A DNA stretch of 64,000 bases from Pristionchus mayeri (lineage: Eukaryota > Nematoda > Chromadorea > Rhabditida > Neodiplogasteridae). The position numbers and the translations under genes were made by a program. The notes under the pieces are model-generated. The model saw nothing but the letters and a program-made list of their open reading frames with translations. It did no database searches and was not told the origin of the DNA. Position 1 is the first letter of the stretch; each line of letters opens with the position of its first letter. The stretch covers positions 24,669,067-24,733,066 of the forward strand of contig BTRK01000002.1 in assembly GCA_036245805.1 (NCBI GenBank). The letters are read 5' to 3'. Below, one piece after another: positions 14,837 to 29,800 of the stretch.

Positions 14837-17800
14837 GTAATCGATTCACTAAGCCACAACGCTTACGTCTTCTACGTCCCATTCACTAAGCCACAATGGT
14901 TACGTCTTCTACGTCCCCAATCGATTCACTAAGCCACAAAGATTACGTCTTCTACGTCCCCAATAGATTCACTAAGCCACAAAGATTACGTCTTCTACGT
15001 CCCCATTCACTAAGCCACAATGGTTACGTCTTCTACGTCCCCAATCGATTCACTAAGCCACAAAGATTACGTCTTCTACGTCCCCAATCGATTCACTAAG
15101 CCACAAAGATTACGTCTTCTACGTCCCCATTCACTAAGCCACAATGGTTACGTCTTCTACGTCCCCAATCGATTCACTAAGCCACAACGCTTACGTCTTC
15201 TACGTCCCCATTCACTAAGCCACAATGGTTACGTCTTCTACGTCCCCAATCGATTCACTAAGCCACAAAGATTACGTCTTCTACGTCCCCAATAGATTCA
15301 CTAAGCCACAAAGATTACGTCTTCTACGTCCCCATTCACTAAGCCACAATGGTTACGTCTTCTACGTCCCCAATCGATTCACTAAGCCACAAAGATTACG
15401 TCTTCTACGTCCCCAATCGATTCACTAAGCCACAAAGATTACGTCTTCTACGTCCCCATTCACTAAGCCACAATGGTTACGTCTTCTACGTCCCCCAATC
15501 GATTCACTAAGCCACAAAGATTACGTCTTCTACGTCCCCATTCACTAAGCCACAATGGTTACGTCTTCTACGTCCCCAATAGATTCACTAAGCCACAAAG
15601 ATTACGTCTTCTACGTCCCCATTCACTAAGCCACAATGGTTACGTCTTCTACGTCCCCAATCGATTCACTAAGCCACAAAGATTACGTCTTCTACGTCCC
15701 CATTCACTAAGCCACAATGGTTACGTCTTCTACGTCCCCAATTGATTCACTTAGCCACAATGGTTACGTCTTCTACGTCCCCAATCGATTCACTAAGCCA
15801 CAACGCTTACGTCTTCTACGTCCCCAATAGATTCACTAAGCCACAAAGATTACGTCTTCTACGTCCCCAATAGATTCACTAAGCCACAAAGATTACGTCT
15901 TCTACGTCCCCAATAGATTCACTAAGCCACAAAGATTACGTCTTCTACGTCCCCATTCACTAAGCCACAATGGTTACGTCTTCTACGTCCCCAATCGATT
16001 CACTAAGCCACAAAGATTACGTCTTCTACGTCCCCATTCACTAAGCCACAATGGTTACGTCTTCTACGTCCCCAATTGATTCACTTAGCCACAATGGTTA
16101 CGTCTTCTACGTCCCCAATCGATTCACTAAGCCACAACGCTTACGTCTTCTACGTCCCCAATAGATTCACTAAGCCACAAAGATTACGTCTTCTACGTCC
16201 CCAATAGATTCACTAAGCCACAAAGATTACGTCTTCTACGTCCCCAATAGATTCACTAAGCCACAAAGATTACGTCTTCTACGTCCCCATTCACTAAGCC
16301 ACAATGGTTACGTCTTCTACGTCCCCAATCGATTCACTAAGCCACAAAGATTACGTCTTCTACGTCCCCAATCGATTCACTAAGCCACAAAGATTACGTC
16401 TTCTACGTCCCCATTCACTAAGCCACAATGGTTACGTCTTCTACGTCCCCAATCGATTCACTAAGCCACAAAGATTACGTCTTCTACGTCCCCATTCACT
16501 AAGCCACAATGGTTACGTCTTCTACGTCCCCAATAGATTCACTAAGCCACAAAGATTACGTCTTCTACGTCCCCAATCGATTCACTAAGCCACAAAGATT
16601 ACGTCTTCTACGTCCCCATTCACTAAGCCACAATGGTTACGTCTTCTACGTCCCCAATCGATTCACTAAGCCACAAAGATTACGTCTTCTACGTCCCCAT
16701 TCACTAAGCCACAATGGTTACGTCTTCTACGTCCCCAATTGATTCTCTAAGCCACAATGGTTACGTCTTCTACGTCCCCAATCGATTCACTAAGCCACAA
16801 CGCTTACGTCTTCTACGTCCCCAATAGATTCACTAAGCCACAAAGATTACGTCTTCTACGTCCCCATTCACTAAGCCACAATGGTTACGTCTTCTACGTC
16901 CCCAATCGATTCACTAAGCCACAATGGTTACGTCTTCTACGTCCCCATTCACTAAGCCACAATGGTTACGTCTTCTACGTCCCCAATCGATTCACTAAGC
17001 CACAAAGATTACGTCTTCTACGTCCCCATTCACTAAGCCACAATGGTTACGTCTTCTACGTCCCCAATTGATTCACTTAGCCACAATGGTTACGTCTTCT
17101 ACGTCCCCAATCGATTCACTAAGCCACAACGCTTACGTCTTCTACGTCCCCAATAGATTCACTAAGCCACAAAGATTACGTCTTCTACGTCCCCAATAGA
17201 TTCACTAAGCCACAAAGATTACGTCTTCTACGTCCCCAATAGATTCACTAAGCCACAAAGATTACGTCTTCTACGTCCCCATTCACTAAGCCACAATGGT
17301 TACGTCTTCTACGTCCCCAATCGATTCACTAAGCCACAAAGATTACGTCTTCTACGTCCCCAATCGATTCACTAAGCCACAAAGATTACGTCTTCTACGT
17401 CCCCATTCACTAAGCCACAATGGTTACGTCTTCTACGTCCCCAATCGATTCACTAAGCCACAAAGATTACGTCTTCTACGTCCCCATTCACTAAGCCACA
17501 ATGGTTACGTCTTCTACGTCCCCAATAGATTCACTAAGCCACAAAGATTACGTCTTCTACGTCCCCAATCGATTCACTAAGCCACAAAGATTACGTCTTC
17601 TACGTCCCCATTCACTAAGCCACAATGGTTACGTCTTCTACGTCCCCAATCGATTCACTAAGCCACAAAGATTACGTCTTCTACGTCCCCATTCACTAAG
17701 CCACAATGGTTACGTCTTCTACGTCCCCAATTGATTCTCTAAGCCACAATGGTTACGTCTTCTACGTCCCCAATCGATTCACTAAGCCACAACGCTTACG

Positions 17801-20800
17801 TCTTCTACGTCCCCAATAGATTCACTAAGCCACAAAGATTACGTCTTCTACGTCCCCAATAGATTCACTAAGCCACAAAGATTACGTCTTCTACGTCCCC
17901 AATAGATTCACTAAGCCACAAAGATTACGTCTTCTACGTCCCCATTCACTAAGCCACAATGGTTACGTCTTCTACGTCCCCAATTGATTCACTTAGCCAC
18001 AATGGTTACGTCTTCTACGTCCCCAATCGATTCACTAAGCCACAACGCTTACGTCTTCTACGTCCCCAATAGATTCACTAAGCCACAAAGATTACGTCTT
18101 CTACGTCCCCAATAGATTCACTAAGCCACAAAGATTATGTCTTCTACGTCCCCAATAGATTCACTAAGCCACAAAGATTACGTCTTCTACGTCCCCATTC
18201 ACTAAGCCACAATGGTTACGTCTTCTACGTCCCCAATCGATTCACTAAGCCACAAAGATTACGTCTTCTACGTCCCCATTCACTAAGCCACAATGGTTAC
18301 GTCTTCTACGTCCCCAATCGATTCACTAAGCCACAAAGATTACGTCTTCTACGTCCCCAATAGATTCACTAAGCCACAAAGATTACGTCTTCTACGTCCC
18401 CAATAGATTCACTAAGCCACAATGGTTACGTCTTCTACGTCCCCAATCGATTCACTAAGCCACAAAGATTACGTCTTCTACGTCCCCAATAGATTCACTA
18501 AGCCACAAAGATTACGTCTTCTACGTCCCCAATAGATTCACTAAGCCACAATGGTTACGTCTTCTACGTCCCCAATCGATTCACTAAGCCACAAAGATTA
18601 CGTCTTCTACGTCCCCATTCACTAAGCCACAATGGTTACGTCTTCTACGTCCCCAATCGATTCACTAAGCCACAACGCTTACGTCTTCTACGTCCCCATT
18701 CACTAAGCCACAATGGTTACGTCTTCTACGTCCCCAATCGATTCACTAAGCCACAAAGATTACGTCTTCTACGTCCCCAATAGATTCACTAAGCCACAAA
18801 GATTACGTCTTCTACGTCCCCATTCACTAAGCCACAATGGTTACGTCTTCTACGTCCCCAATCGATTCACTAAGCCACAAAGATTACGTCTTCTACGTCC
18901 CCAATCGATTCACTAAGCCACAAAGATTACGTCTTCTACGTCCCCATTCACTAAGCCACAATGGTTACGTCTTCTACGTCCCCAATCGATTCACTAAGCC
19001 ACAAAGATTACGTCTTCTACGTCCCCATTCACTAAGCCACAATGGTTACGTCTTCTACGTCCCCAATAGATTCACTAAGCCACAAAGATTACGTCTTCTA
19101 CGTCCCCAATCGATTCACTAAGCCACAAAGATTACGTCTTCTACGTCCCCATTCACTAAGCCACAATGGTTACGTCTTCTACGTCCCCAATCGATTCACT
19201 AAGCCACAAAGATTACGTCTTCTACGTCCCCAATCGATTCACTAAGCCACAAAGATTACGTCTTCTACGTCCCCATTCACTAAGCCACAATGGTTACGTC
19301 TTCTACGTCCCCAATCGATTCACTAAGCCACAAAGATTACGTCTTCTACGTCCCCATTCACTAAGCCACAATGGTTACGTCTTCTACGTCCCCAATAGAT
19401 TCACTAAGCCACAAAGATTACGTCTTCTACGTCCCCAATCGATTCACTAAGCCACAAAGATTACGTCTTCTACGTCCCCATTCACTAAGCCACAATGGTT
19501 ACGTCTTCTACGTCCCCAATCGATTCACTAAGCCACAAAGATTACGTCTTCTACGTCCCCATTCACTAAGCCACAATGGTTACGTCTTCTACGTCCCCAA
19601 TTGATTCTCTAAGCCACAATGGTTACGTCTTCTACGTCCCCAATCGATTCACTAAGCCACAACGCTTACGTCTTCTACGTCCCCAATAGATTCACTAAGC
19701 CACAAAGATTACGTCTTCTACGTCCCCATTCACTAAGCCACAATGGTTACGTCTTCTACGTCCCCAATCGATTCACTAAGCCACAATGGTTACGTCTTCT
19801 ACGTCCCCATTCACTAAGCCACAATGGTTACGTCTTCTACGTCCCCAATCGATTCACTAAGCCACAAAGATTACGTCTTCTACGTCCCCATTCACTAAGC
19901 CACAATGGTTACGTCTTCTACGTCCCCAATTGATTCACTTAGCCACAATGGTTACGTCTTCTACGTCCCCAATCGATTCACTAAGCCACAACGCTTACGT
20001 CTTCTACGTCCCCAATAGATTCACTAAGCCACAAAGATTACGTCTTCTACGTCCCCAATAGATTCACTAAGCCACAAAGATTACGTCTTCTACGTCCCCA
20101 ATAGATTCACTAAGCCACAAAGATTACGTCTTCTACGTCCCCATTCACTAAGCCACAATGGTTACGTCTTCTACGTCCCCAATCGATTCACTAAGCCACA
20201 AAGATTACGTCTTCTACGTCCCCAATCGATTCACTAAGCCACAAAGATTACGTCTTCTACGTCCCCATTCACTAAGCCACAATGGTTACGTCTTCTACGT
20301 CCCCAATCGATTCACTAAGCCACAAAGATTACGTCTTCTACGTCCCCATTCACTAAGCCACAATGGTTACGTCTTCTACGTCCCCAATAGATTCACTAAG
20401 CCACAAAGATTACGTCTTCTACGTCCCCAATCGATTCACTAAGCCACAAAGATTACGTCTTCTACGTCCCCATTCACTAAGCCACAATGGTTACGTCTTC
20501 TACGTCCCCAATCGATTCACTAAGCCACAAAGATTACGTCTTCTACGTCCCCATTCACTAAGCCACAATGGTTACGTCTTCTACGTCCCCAATTGATTCT
20601 CTAAGCCACAATGGTTACGTCTTCTACGTCCCCAATCGATTCACTAAGCCACAAAGATTACGTCTTCTACGTCCCCATTCACTAAGCCACAATGGTTACG
20701 TCTTCTACGTCCCCAATTGATTCTCTAAGCCACAATGGTTACGTCTTCTACGTCCCCAATCGATTCACTAAGCCACAAAGATTACGTCTTCTACGTCCCC

Positions 20801-23800
20801 AATCGATTCACTAAGCCACAAAGATTACGTCTTCTACGTCCCCATTCACTAAGCCACAATGGTTACGTCTTCTACGTCCCCAATCGATTCACTAAGCCAC
20901 AAAGATTACGTCTTCTACGTCCCCATTCACTAAGCCACAATGGTTACGTCTTCTACGTCCCCAATAGATTCACTAAGCCACAAAGATTACGTCTTCTACG
21001 TCCCCAATCGATTCACTAAGCCACAAAGATTACGTCTTCTACGTCCCCATTCACTAAGCCACAATGGTTACGTCTTCTACGTCCCCAATCGATTCACTAA
21101 GCCACAAAGATTACGTCTTCTACGTCCCCATTCACTAAGCCACAATGGTTACGTCTTCTACGTCCCCAATTGATTCTCTAAGCCACAATGGTTACGTCTT
21201 CTACGTCCCCAATCGATTCACTAAGCCACAACGCTTACGTCTTCTACGTCCCCAATAGATTCACTAAGCCACAAAGATTACGTCTTCTACGTCCCCAATA
21301 GATTCACTAAGCCACAAAGATTACGTCTTCTACGTCCCCAATAGATTCACTAAGCCACAAAGATTACGTCTTCTACGTCCCCATTCACTAAGCCACAATG
21401 GTTACGTCTTCTACGTCCCCAATTGATTCACTTAGCCACAATGGTTACGTCTTCTACGTCCCCAATCGATTCACTAAGCCACAACGCTTACGTCTTCTAC
21501 GTCCCCAATAGATTCACTAAGCCACAAAGATTACGTCTTCTACGTCCCCAATAGATTCACTAAGCCACAAAGATTACGTCTTCTACGTCCCCAATAGATT
21601 CACTAAGCCACAAAGATTACGTCTTCTACGTCCCCATTCACTAAGCCACAATGGTTACGTCTTCTACGTCCCCAATCGATTCACTAAGCCACAAAGATTA
21701 CGTCTTCTACGTCCCCATTCACTAAGCCACAATGGTTACGTCTTCTACGTCCCCAATCGATTCACTAAGCCACAAAGATTACGTCTTCTACGTCCCCAAT
21801 AGATTCACTAAGCCACAAAGATTACGTCTTCTACGTCCCCAATAGATTCACTAAGCCACAATGGTTACGTCTTCTACGTCCCCAATCGATTCACTAAGCC
21901 ACAAAGATTACGTCTTCTACGTCCCCAATAGATTCACTAAGCCACAAAGATTACGTCTTCTACGTCCCCAATAGATTCACTAAGCCACAATGGTTACGTC
22001 TTCTACGTCCCCAATCGATTCACTAAGCCACAAAGATTACGTCTTCTACGTCCCCATTCACTAAGCCACAATGGTTACGTCTTCTACGTCCCCAATCGAT
22101 TCACTAAGCCACAACGCTTACGTCTTCTACGTCCCCATTCACTAAGCCACAATGGTTACGTCTTCTACGTCCCCAATCGATTCACTAAGCCACAAAGATT
22201 ACGTCTTCTACGTCCCCAATAGATTCACTAAGCCACAAAGATTACGTCTTCTACGTCCCCATTCACTAAGCCACAATGGTTACGTCTTCTACGTCCCCAA
22301 TCGATTCACTAAGCCACAAAGATTACGTCTTCTACGTCCCCAATCGATTCACTAAGCCACAAAGATTACGTCTTCTACGTCCCCATTCACTAAGCCACAA
22401 TGGTTACGTCTTCTACGTCCCCAATCGATTCACTAAGCCACAAAGATTACGTCTTCTACGTCCCCATTCACTAAGCCACAATGGTTACGTCTTCTACGTC
22501 CCCAATAGATTCACTAAGCCACAAAGATTACGTCTTCTACGTCCCCAATCGATTCACTAAGCCACAAAGATTACGTCTTCTACGTCCCCATTCACTAAGC
22601 CACAATGGTTACGTCTTCTACGTCCCCAATCGATTCACTAAGCCACAAAGATTACGTCTTCTACGTCCCCATTCACTAAGCCACAATGGTTACGTCTTCT
22701 ACGTCCCCAATCGATTCACTAAGCCACAAAGATTACGTCTTCTACGTCCCCATTCACTAAGCCACAATGGTTACGTCTTCTACGTCCCCAATCGATTCAC
22801 TAAGCCACAAAGATTACGTCTTCTACGTCCCCAATAGATTCACTAAGCCACAAAGATTACGTCTTCTACGTCCCCAATAGATTCACTAAGCCACAATGGT
22901 TACGTCTTCTACGTCCCCAATCGATTCACTAAGCCACAAAGATTACGTCTTCTACGTCCCCAATAGATTCACTAAGCCACAAAGATTACGTCTTCTACGT
23001 CCCCAATAGATTCACTAAGCCACAATGGTTACGTCTTCTACGTCCCCAATCGATTCACTAAGCCACAAAGATTACGTCTTCTACGTCCCCATTCACTAAG
23101 CCACAATGGTTACGTCTTCTACGTCCCCAATCGATTCACTAAGCCACAACGCTTACGTCTTCTACGTCCCCATTCACTAAGCCACAATGGTTACGTCTTC
23201 TACGTCCCCAATCGATTCACTAAGCCACAAAGATTACGTCTTCTACGTCCCCAATAGATTCACTAAGCCACAAAGATTACGTCTTCTACGTCCCCATTCA
23301 CTAAGCCACAATGGTTACGTCTTCTACGTCCCCAATCGATTCACTAAGCCACAAAGATTACGTCTTCTACGTCCCCAATCGATTCACTAAGCCACAAAGA
23401 TTACGTCTTCTACGTCCCCATTCACTAAGCCACAATGGTTACGTCTTCTACGTCCCCAATCGATTCACTAAGCCACAAAGATTACGTCTTCTACGTCCCC
23501 ATTCACTAAGCCACAATGGTTACGTCTTCTACGTCCCCAATAGATTCACTAAGCCACAAAGATTACGTCTTCTACGTCCCCAATCGATTCACTAAGCCAC
23601 AAAGATTACGTCTTCTACGTCCCCATTCACTAAGCCACAATGGTTACGTCTTCTACGTCCCCAATCGATTCACTAAGCCACAAAGATTACGTCTTCTACG
23701 TCCCCATTCACTAAGCCACAATGGTTACGTCTTCTACGTCCCCAATTGATTCACTTAGCCACAATGGTTACGTCTTCTACGTCCCCAATCGATTCACTAA

Positions 23801-26800
23801 GCCACAACGCTTACGTCTTCTACGTCCCCAATAGATTCACTAAGCCACAAAGATTACGTCTTCTACGTCCCCAATAGATTCACTAAGCCACAAAGATTAC
23901 GTCTTCTACGTCCCCAATAGATTCACTAAGCCACAAAGATTACGTCTTCTACGTCCCCATTCACTAAGCCACAATGGTTACGTCTTCTACGTCCCCAATC
24001 GATTCACTAAGCCACAAAGATTACGTCTTCTACGTCCCCATTCACTAAGCCACAATGGTTACGTCTTCTACGTCCCCAATCGATTCACTAAGCCACAAAG
24101 ATTACGTCTTCTACGTCCCCATTCACTAAGCCACAATGGTTACGTCTTCTACGTCCCCAATAGATTCACTAAGCCACAAAGATTACGTCTTCTACGTCCC
24201 CAATCGATTCACTAAGCCACAAAGATTACGTCTTCTACGTCCCCATTCACTAAGCCACAATGGTTACGTCTTCTACGTCCCCAATCGATTCACTAAGCCA
24301 CAAAGATTACGTCTTCTACGTCCCCATTCACTAAGCCACAATGGTTACGTCTTCTACGTCCCCAATTGATTCTCTAAGCCACAATGGTTACGTCTTCTAC
24401 GTCCCCAATCGATTCACTAAGCCACAACGCTTACGTCTTCTACGTCCCCAATAGATTCACTAAGCCACAAAGATTACGTCTTCTACGTTCCCATTCACTA
24501 AGCCACAATGGTTACGTCTTCTACGTCCCCAATCGATTCACTAAGCCACAATGGTTACGTCTTCTACGTCCCCATTCACTAAGCCACAATGGTTACGTCT
24601 TCTACGTCCCCAATCGATTCACTAAGCCACAAAGATTACGTCTTCTACGTCCCCATTCACTAAGCCACAATGGTTACGTCTTCTACGTCCCCAATTGATT
24701 CACTTAGCCACAATGGTTACGTCTTCTACGTCCCCAATCGATTCACTAAGCCACAACGCTTACGTCTTCTACGTCCCCAATAGATTCACTAAGCCACAAA
24801 GATTACGTCTTCTACGTCCCCAATCGATTCACTAAGCCACAAAGATTACGTCTTCTACGTCCCCATTCACTAAGCCACAATGGTTACGTCTTCTACGTCC
24901 CCAATTGATTCTCTAAGCCACAATGGTTACGTCTTCTACGTCCCCAATCGATTCACTAAGCCACAACGCTTACGTCTTCTACGTCCCCAATAGATTCACT
25001 AAGCCACAAAGATTACGTCTTCTACGTTCCCATTCACTAAGCCACAATGGTTACGTCTTCTACGTCCCCAATCGATTCACTAAGCCACAATGGTTACGTC
25101 TTCTACGTCCCCATTCACTAAGCCACAATGGTTACGTCTTCTACGTCCCCAATCGATTCACTAAGCCACAAAGATTACGTCTTCTACGTCCCCATTCACT
25201 AAGCCACAATGGTTACGTCTTCTACGTCCCCAATTGATTCACTTAGCCACAATGGTTACGTCTTCTACGTCCCCAATCGATTCACTAAGCCACAACGCTT
25301 ACGTCTTCTACGTCCCCAATAGATTCACTAAGCCACAAAGATTACGTCTTCTACGTCCCCAATAGATTCACTAAGCCACAAAGATTACGTCTTCTACGTC
25401 CCCAATAGATTCACTAAGCCACAAAGATTACGTCTTCTACGTCCCCATTCACTAAGCCACAATGGTTACGTCTTCTACGTCCCCAATCGATTCACTAAGC
25501 CACAAAGATTACGTCTTCTACGTCCCCATTCACTAAGCCACAATGGTTACGTCTTCTACGTCCCCAATTGATTCACTTAGCCACAATGGTTACGTCTTCT
25601 ACGTCCCCAATCGATTCACTAAGCCACAACGCTTACGTCTTCTACGTCCCCAATAGATTCACTAAGCCACAAAGATTACGTCTTCTACGTCCCCAATCGA
25701 TTCACTAAGCCACAAAGATTACGTCTTCTACGTCCCCATTCACTAAGCCACAATGGTTACGTCTTCTACGTCCCCAATTGATTCTCTAAGCCACAATGGT
25801 TACGTCTTCTACGTCCCCAATCGATTCACTAAGCCACAACGCTTACGTCTTCTACGTCCCCAATAGATTCACTAAGCCACAAAGATTACGTCTTCTACGT
25901 TCCCATTCACTAAGCCACAATGGTTACGTCTTCTACGTCCCCAATCGATTCACTAAGCCACAATGGTTACGTCTTCTACGTCCCCATTCACTAAGCCACA
26001 ATGGTTACGTCTTCTACGTCCCCAATCGATTCACTAAGCCACAAAGATTACGTCTTCTACGTCCCCATTCACTAAGCCACAATGGTTACGTCTTCTACGT
26101 CCCCAATTGATTCACTTAGCCACAATGGTTACGTCTTCTACGTCCCCAATCGATTCACTAAGCCACAACGCTTACGTCTTCTACGTCCCCAATAGATTCA
26201 CTAAGCCACAAAGATTACGTCTTCTACGTCCCCAATAGATTCACTAAGCCACAAAGATTACGTCTTCTACGTCCCCAATAGATTCACTAAGCCACAAAGA
26301 TTACGTCTTCTACGTCCCCATTCACTAAGCCACAATGGTTACGTCTTCTACGTCCCCAATCGATTCACTAAGCCACAAAGATTACGTCTTCTACGTCCCC
26401 AATCGATTCACTAAGCCACAAAGATTACGTCTTCTACGTCCCCATTCACTAAGCCACAATGGTTACGTCTTCTACGTCCCCAATCGATTCACTAAGCCAC
26501 AAAGATTACGTCTTCTACGTCCCCATTCACTAAGCCACAAAGATTACGTCTTCTACGTCCCCAATCGATTCACTAAGCCACAAAGATTACGTCTTCTACG
26601 TCCCCATTCACTAAGCCACAATGGTTACGTCTTCTACGTCCCCAATCGATTCACTAAGCCACAAAGATTACGTCTTCTACGTCCCCATTCACTAAGCCAC
26701 AATGGTTACGTCTTCTACGTCCCCAATTGATTCTCTAAGCCACAATGGTTACGTCTTCTACGTCCCCAATCGATTCACTAAGCCACAACGCTTACGTCTT

Positions 26801-29800
26801 CTACGTCCCCAATAGATTCACTAAGCCACAAAGATTACGTCTTCTACGTCCCCAATAGATTCACTAAGCCACAAAGATTACGTCTTCTACGTCCCCATTC
26901 ACTAAGCCACAATGGTTACGTCTTCTACGTCCCCAATTGATTCTCTAAGCCACAATGGTTACGTCTTCTACGTCCCCAATCGATTCACTAAGCCACAACG
27001 CTTACGTCTTCTACGTCCCCAATAGATTCACTAAGCCACAAAGATTACGTCTTCTACGTTCCCATTCACTAAGCCACAATGGTTACGTCTTCTACGTCCC
27101 CAATCGATTCACTAAGCCACAATGGTTACGTCTTCTACGTCCCCATTCACTAAGCCACAATGGTTACGTCTTCTACGTCCCCAATCGATTCACTAAGCCA
27201 CAAAGATTACGTCTTCTACGTCCCCATTCACTAAGCCACAATGGTTACGTCTTCTACGTCCCCAATTGATTCACTTAGCCACAATGGTTACGTCTTCTAC
27301 GTCCCCAATCGATTCACTAAGCCACAACGCTTACGTCTTCTACGTCCCCAATAGATTCACTAAGCCACAAAGATTACGTCTTCTACGTCCCCAATAGATT
27401 CACTAAGCCACAAAGATTACGTCTTCTACGTCCCCAATAGATTCACTAAGCCACAAAGATTACGTCTTCTACGTCCCCATTCACTAAGCCACAATGGTTA
27501 CGTCTTCTACGTCCCCAATCGATTCACTAAGCCACAAAGATTACGTCTTCTACGTCCCCAATCGATTCACTAAGCCACAAAGATTACGTCTTCTACGTCC
27601 CCATTCACTAAGCCACAATGGTTACGTCTTCTACGTCCCCAATCGATTCACTAAGCCACAAAGATTACGTCTTCTACGTCCCCATTCACTAAGCCACAAA
27701 GATTACGTCTTCTACGTCCCCAATCGATTCACTAAGCCACAAAGATTACGTCTTCTACGTCCCCATTCACTAAGCCACAATGGTTACGTCTTCTACGTCC
27801 CCAATCGATTCACTAAGCCACAAAGATTACGTCTTCTACGTCCCCATTCACTAAGCCACAATGGTTACGTCTTCTACGTCCCCAATTGATTCTCTAAGCC
27901 ACAATGGTTACGTCTTCTACGTCCCCAATCGATTCACTAAGCCACAACGCTTACGTCTTCTACGTCCCCAATAGATTCACTAAGCCACAAAGATTACGTC
28001 TTCTACGTCCCCAATAGATTCACTAAGCCACAAAGATTACGTCTTCTACGTCCCCAATAGATTCACTAAGCCACAAAGATTACGTCTTCTACGTCCCCAT
28101 TCACTAAGCCACAATGGTTACGTCTTCTACGTCCCCAATTGATTCACTTAGCCACAATGGTTACGTCTTCTACGTCCCCAATCGATTCACTAAGCCACAA
28201 CGCTTACGTCTTCTACGTCCCCAATAGATTCACTAAGCCACAAAGATTACGTCTTCTACGTCCCCAATAGATTCACTAAGCCACAAAGATTACGTCTTCT
28301 ACGTCCCCAATAGATTCACTAAGCCACAAAGATTACGTCTTCTACGTCCCCATTCACTAAGCCACAATGGTTACGTCTTCTACGTCCCCAATCGATTCAC
28401 TAAGCCACAAAGATTACGTCTTCTACGTCCCCAATCGATTCACTAAGCCACAAAGATTACGTCTTCTACGTCCCCATTCACTAAGCCACAATGGTTACGT
28501 CTTCTACGTCCCCAATCGATTCACTAAGCCACAAAGATTACGTCTTCTACGTCCCCATTCACTAAGCCACAATGGTTACGTCTTCTACGTCCCCAATTGA
28601 TTCTCTAAGCCACAATGGTTACGTCTTCTACGTCCCCAATCGATTCACTAAGCCACAACGCTTACGTCTTCTACGTCCCCAATAGATTCACTAAGCCACA
28701 AAGATTACGTCTTCTACGTCCCCATTCACTAAGCCACAATGGTTACGTCTTCTACGTCCCCAATCGATTCACTAAGCCACAATGGTTACGTCTTCTACGT
28801 CCCCATTCACTAAGCCACAATGGTTACGTCTTCTACGTCCCCAATCGATTCACTAAGCCACAAAGATTACGTCTTCTACGTCCCCATTCACTAAGCCACA
28901 ATGGTTACGTCTTCTACGTCCCCAATCGATTCACTAAGCCACAACGCTTACGTCTTCTACGTCCCCAATAGATTCACTAAGCCACAAAGATTACGTCTTC
29001 TACGTCCCCAATAGATTCACTAAGCCACAAAGATTACGTCTTCTACGTCCCCAATAGATTCACTAAGCCACAAAGATTACGTCTTCTACGTCCCCATTCA
29101 CTAAGCCACAATGGTTACGTCTTCTACGTCCCCAATCGATTCACTAAGCCACAAAGATTACGTCTTCTACGTCCCCAATCGATTCACTAAGCCACAAAGA
29201 TTACGTCTTCTACGTCCCCATTCACTAAGCCACAATGGTTACGTCTTCTACGTCCCCAATCGATTCACTAAGCCACAAAGATTACGTCTTCTACGTCCCC
29301 ATTCACTAAGCCACAATGGTTACGTCTTCTACGTCCCCAATAGATTCACTAAGCCACAAAGATTACGTCTTCTACGTCCCCAATCGATTCACTAAGCCAC
29401 AAAGATTACGTCTTCTACGTCCCCATTCACTAAGCCACAATGGTTACGCCTTCTACGTCCCCAATCGATTCACTAAGCCACAAAGATTACGTCTTCTACG
29501 TCCCCATTCACTAAGCCACAATGGTTACGTCTTCTACGTCCCCAATTGATTCTCTAAGCCACAATGGTTACATCTTCTACGTCCCCAATCGATTCACTAA
29601 GCCACAACGCTTACGTCTTCTACGTCCCCAATAGATTCACTAAGCCACAAAGATTACGTCTTCTACGTCCCCAATAGATTCACTAAGCCACAAAGATTAC
29701 GTCTTCTACGTCCCCAATAGATTCACTAAGCCACAAAGATTACGTCTTCTACGTCCCCAATCGATTCACTAAGCCACAAAGATTACGTCTTCTACGTCCC

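Noticed and set aside
14225..14932. Open frames of 186-235 residues across the gap
   Set aside because: They are made of unknown residues from 500 N and carry no information.
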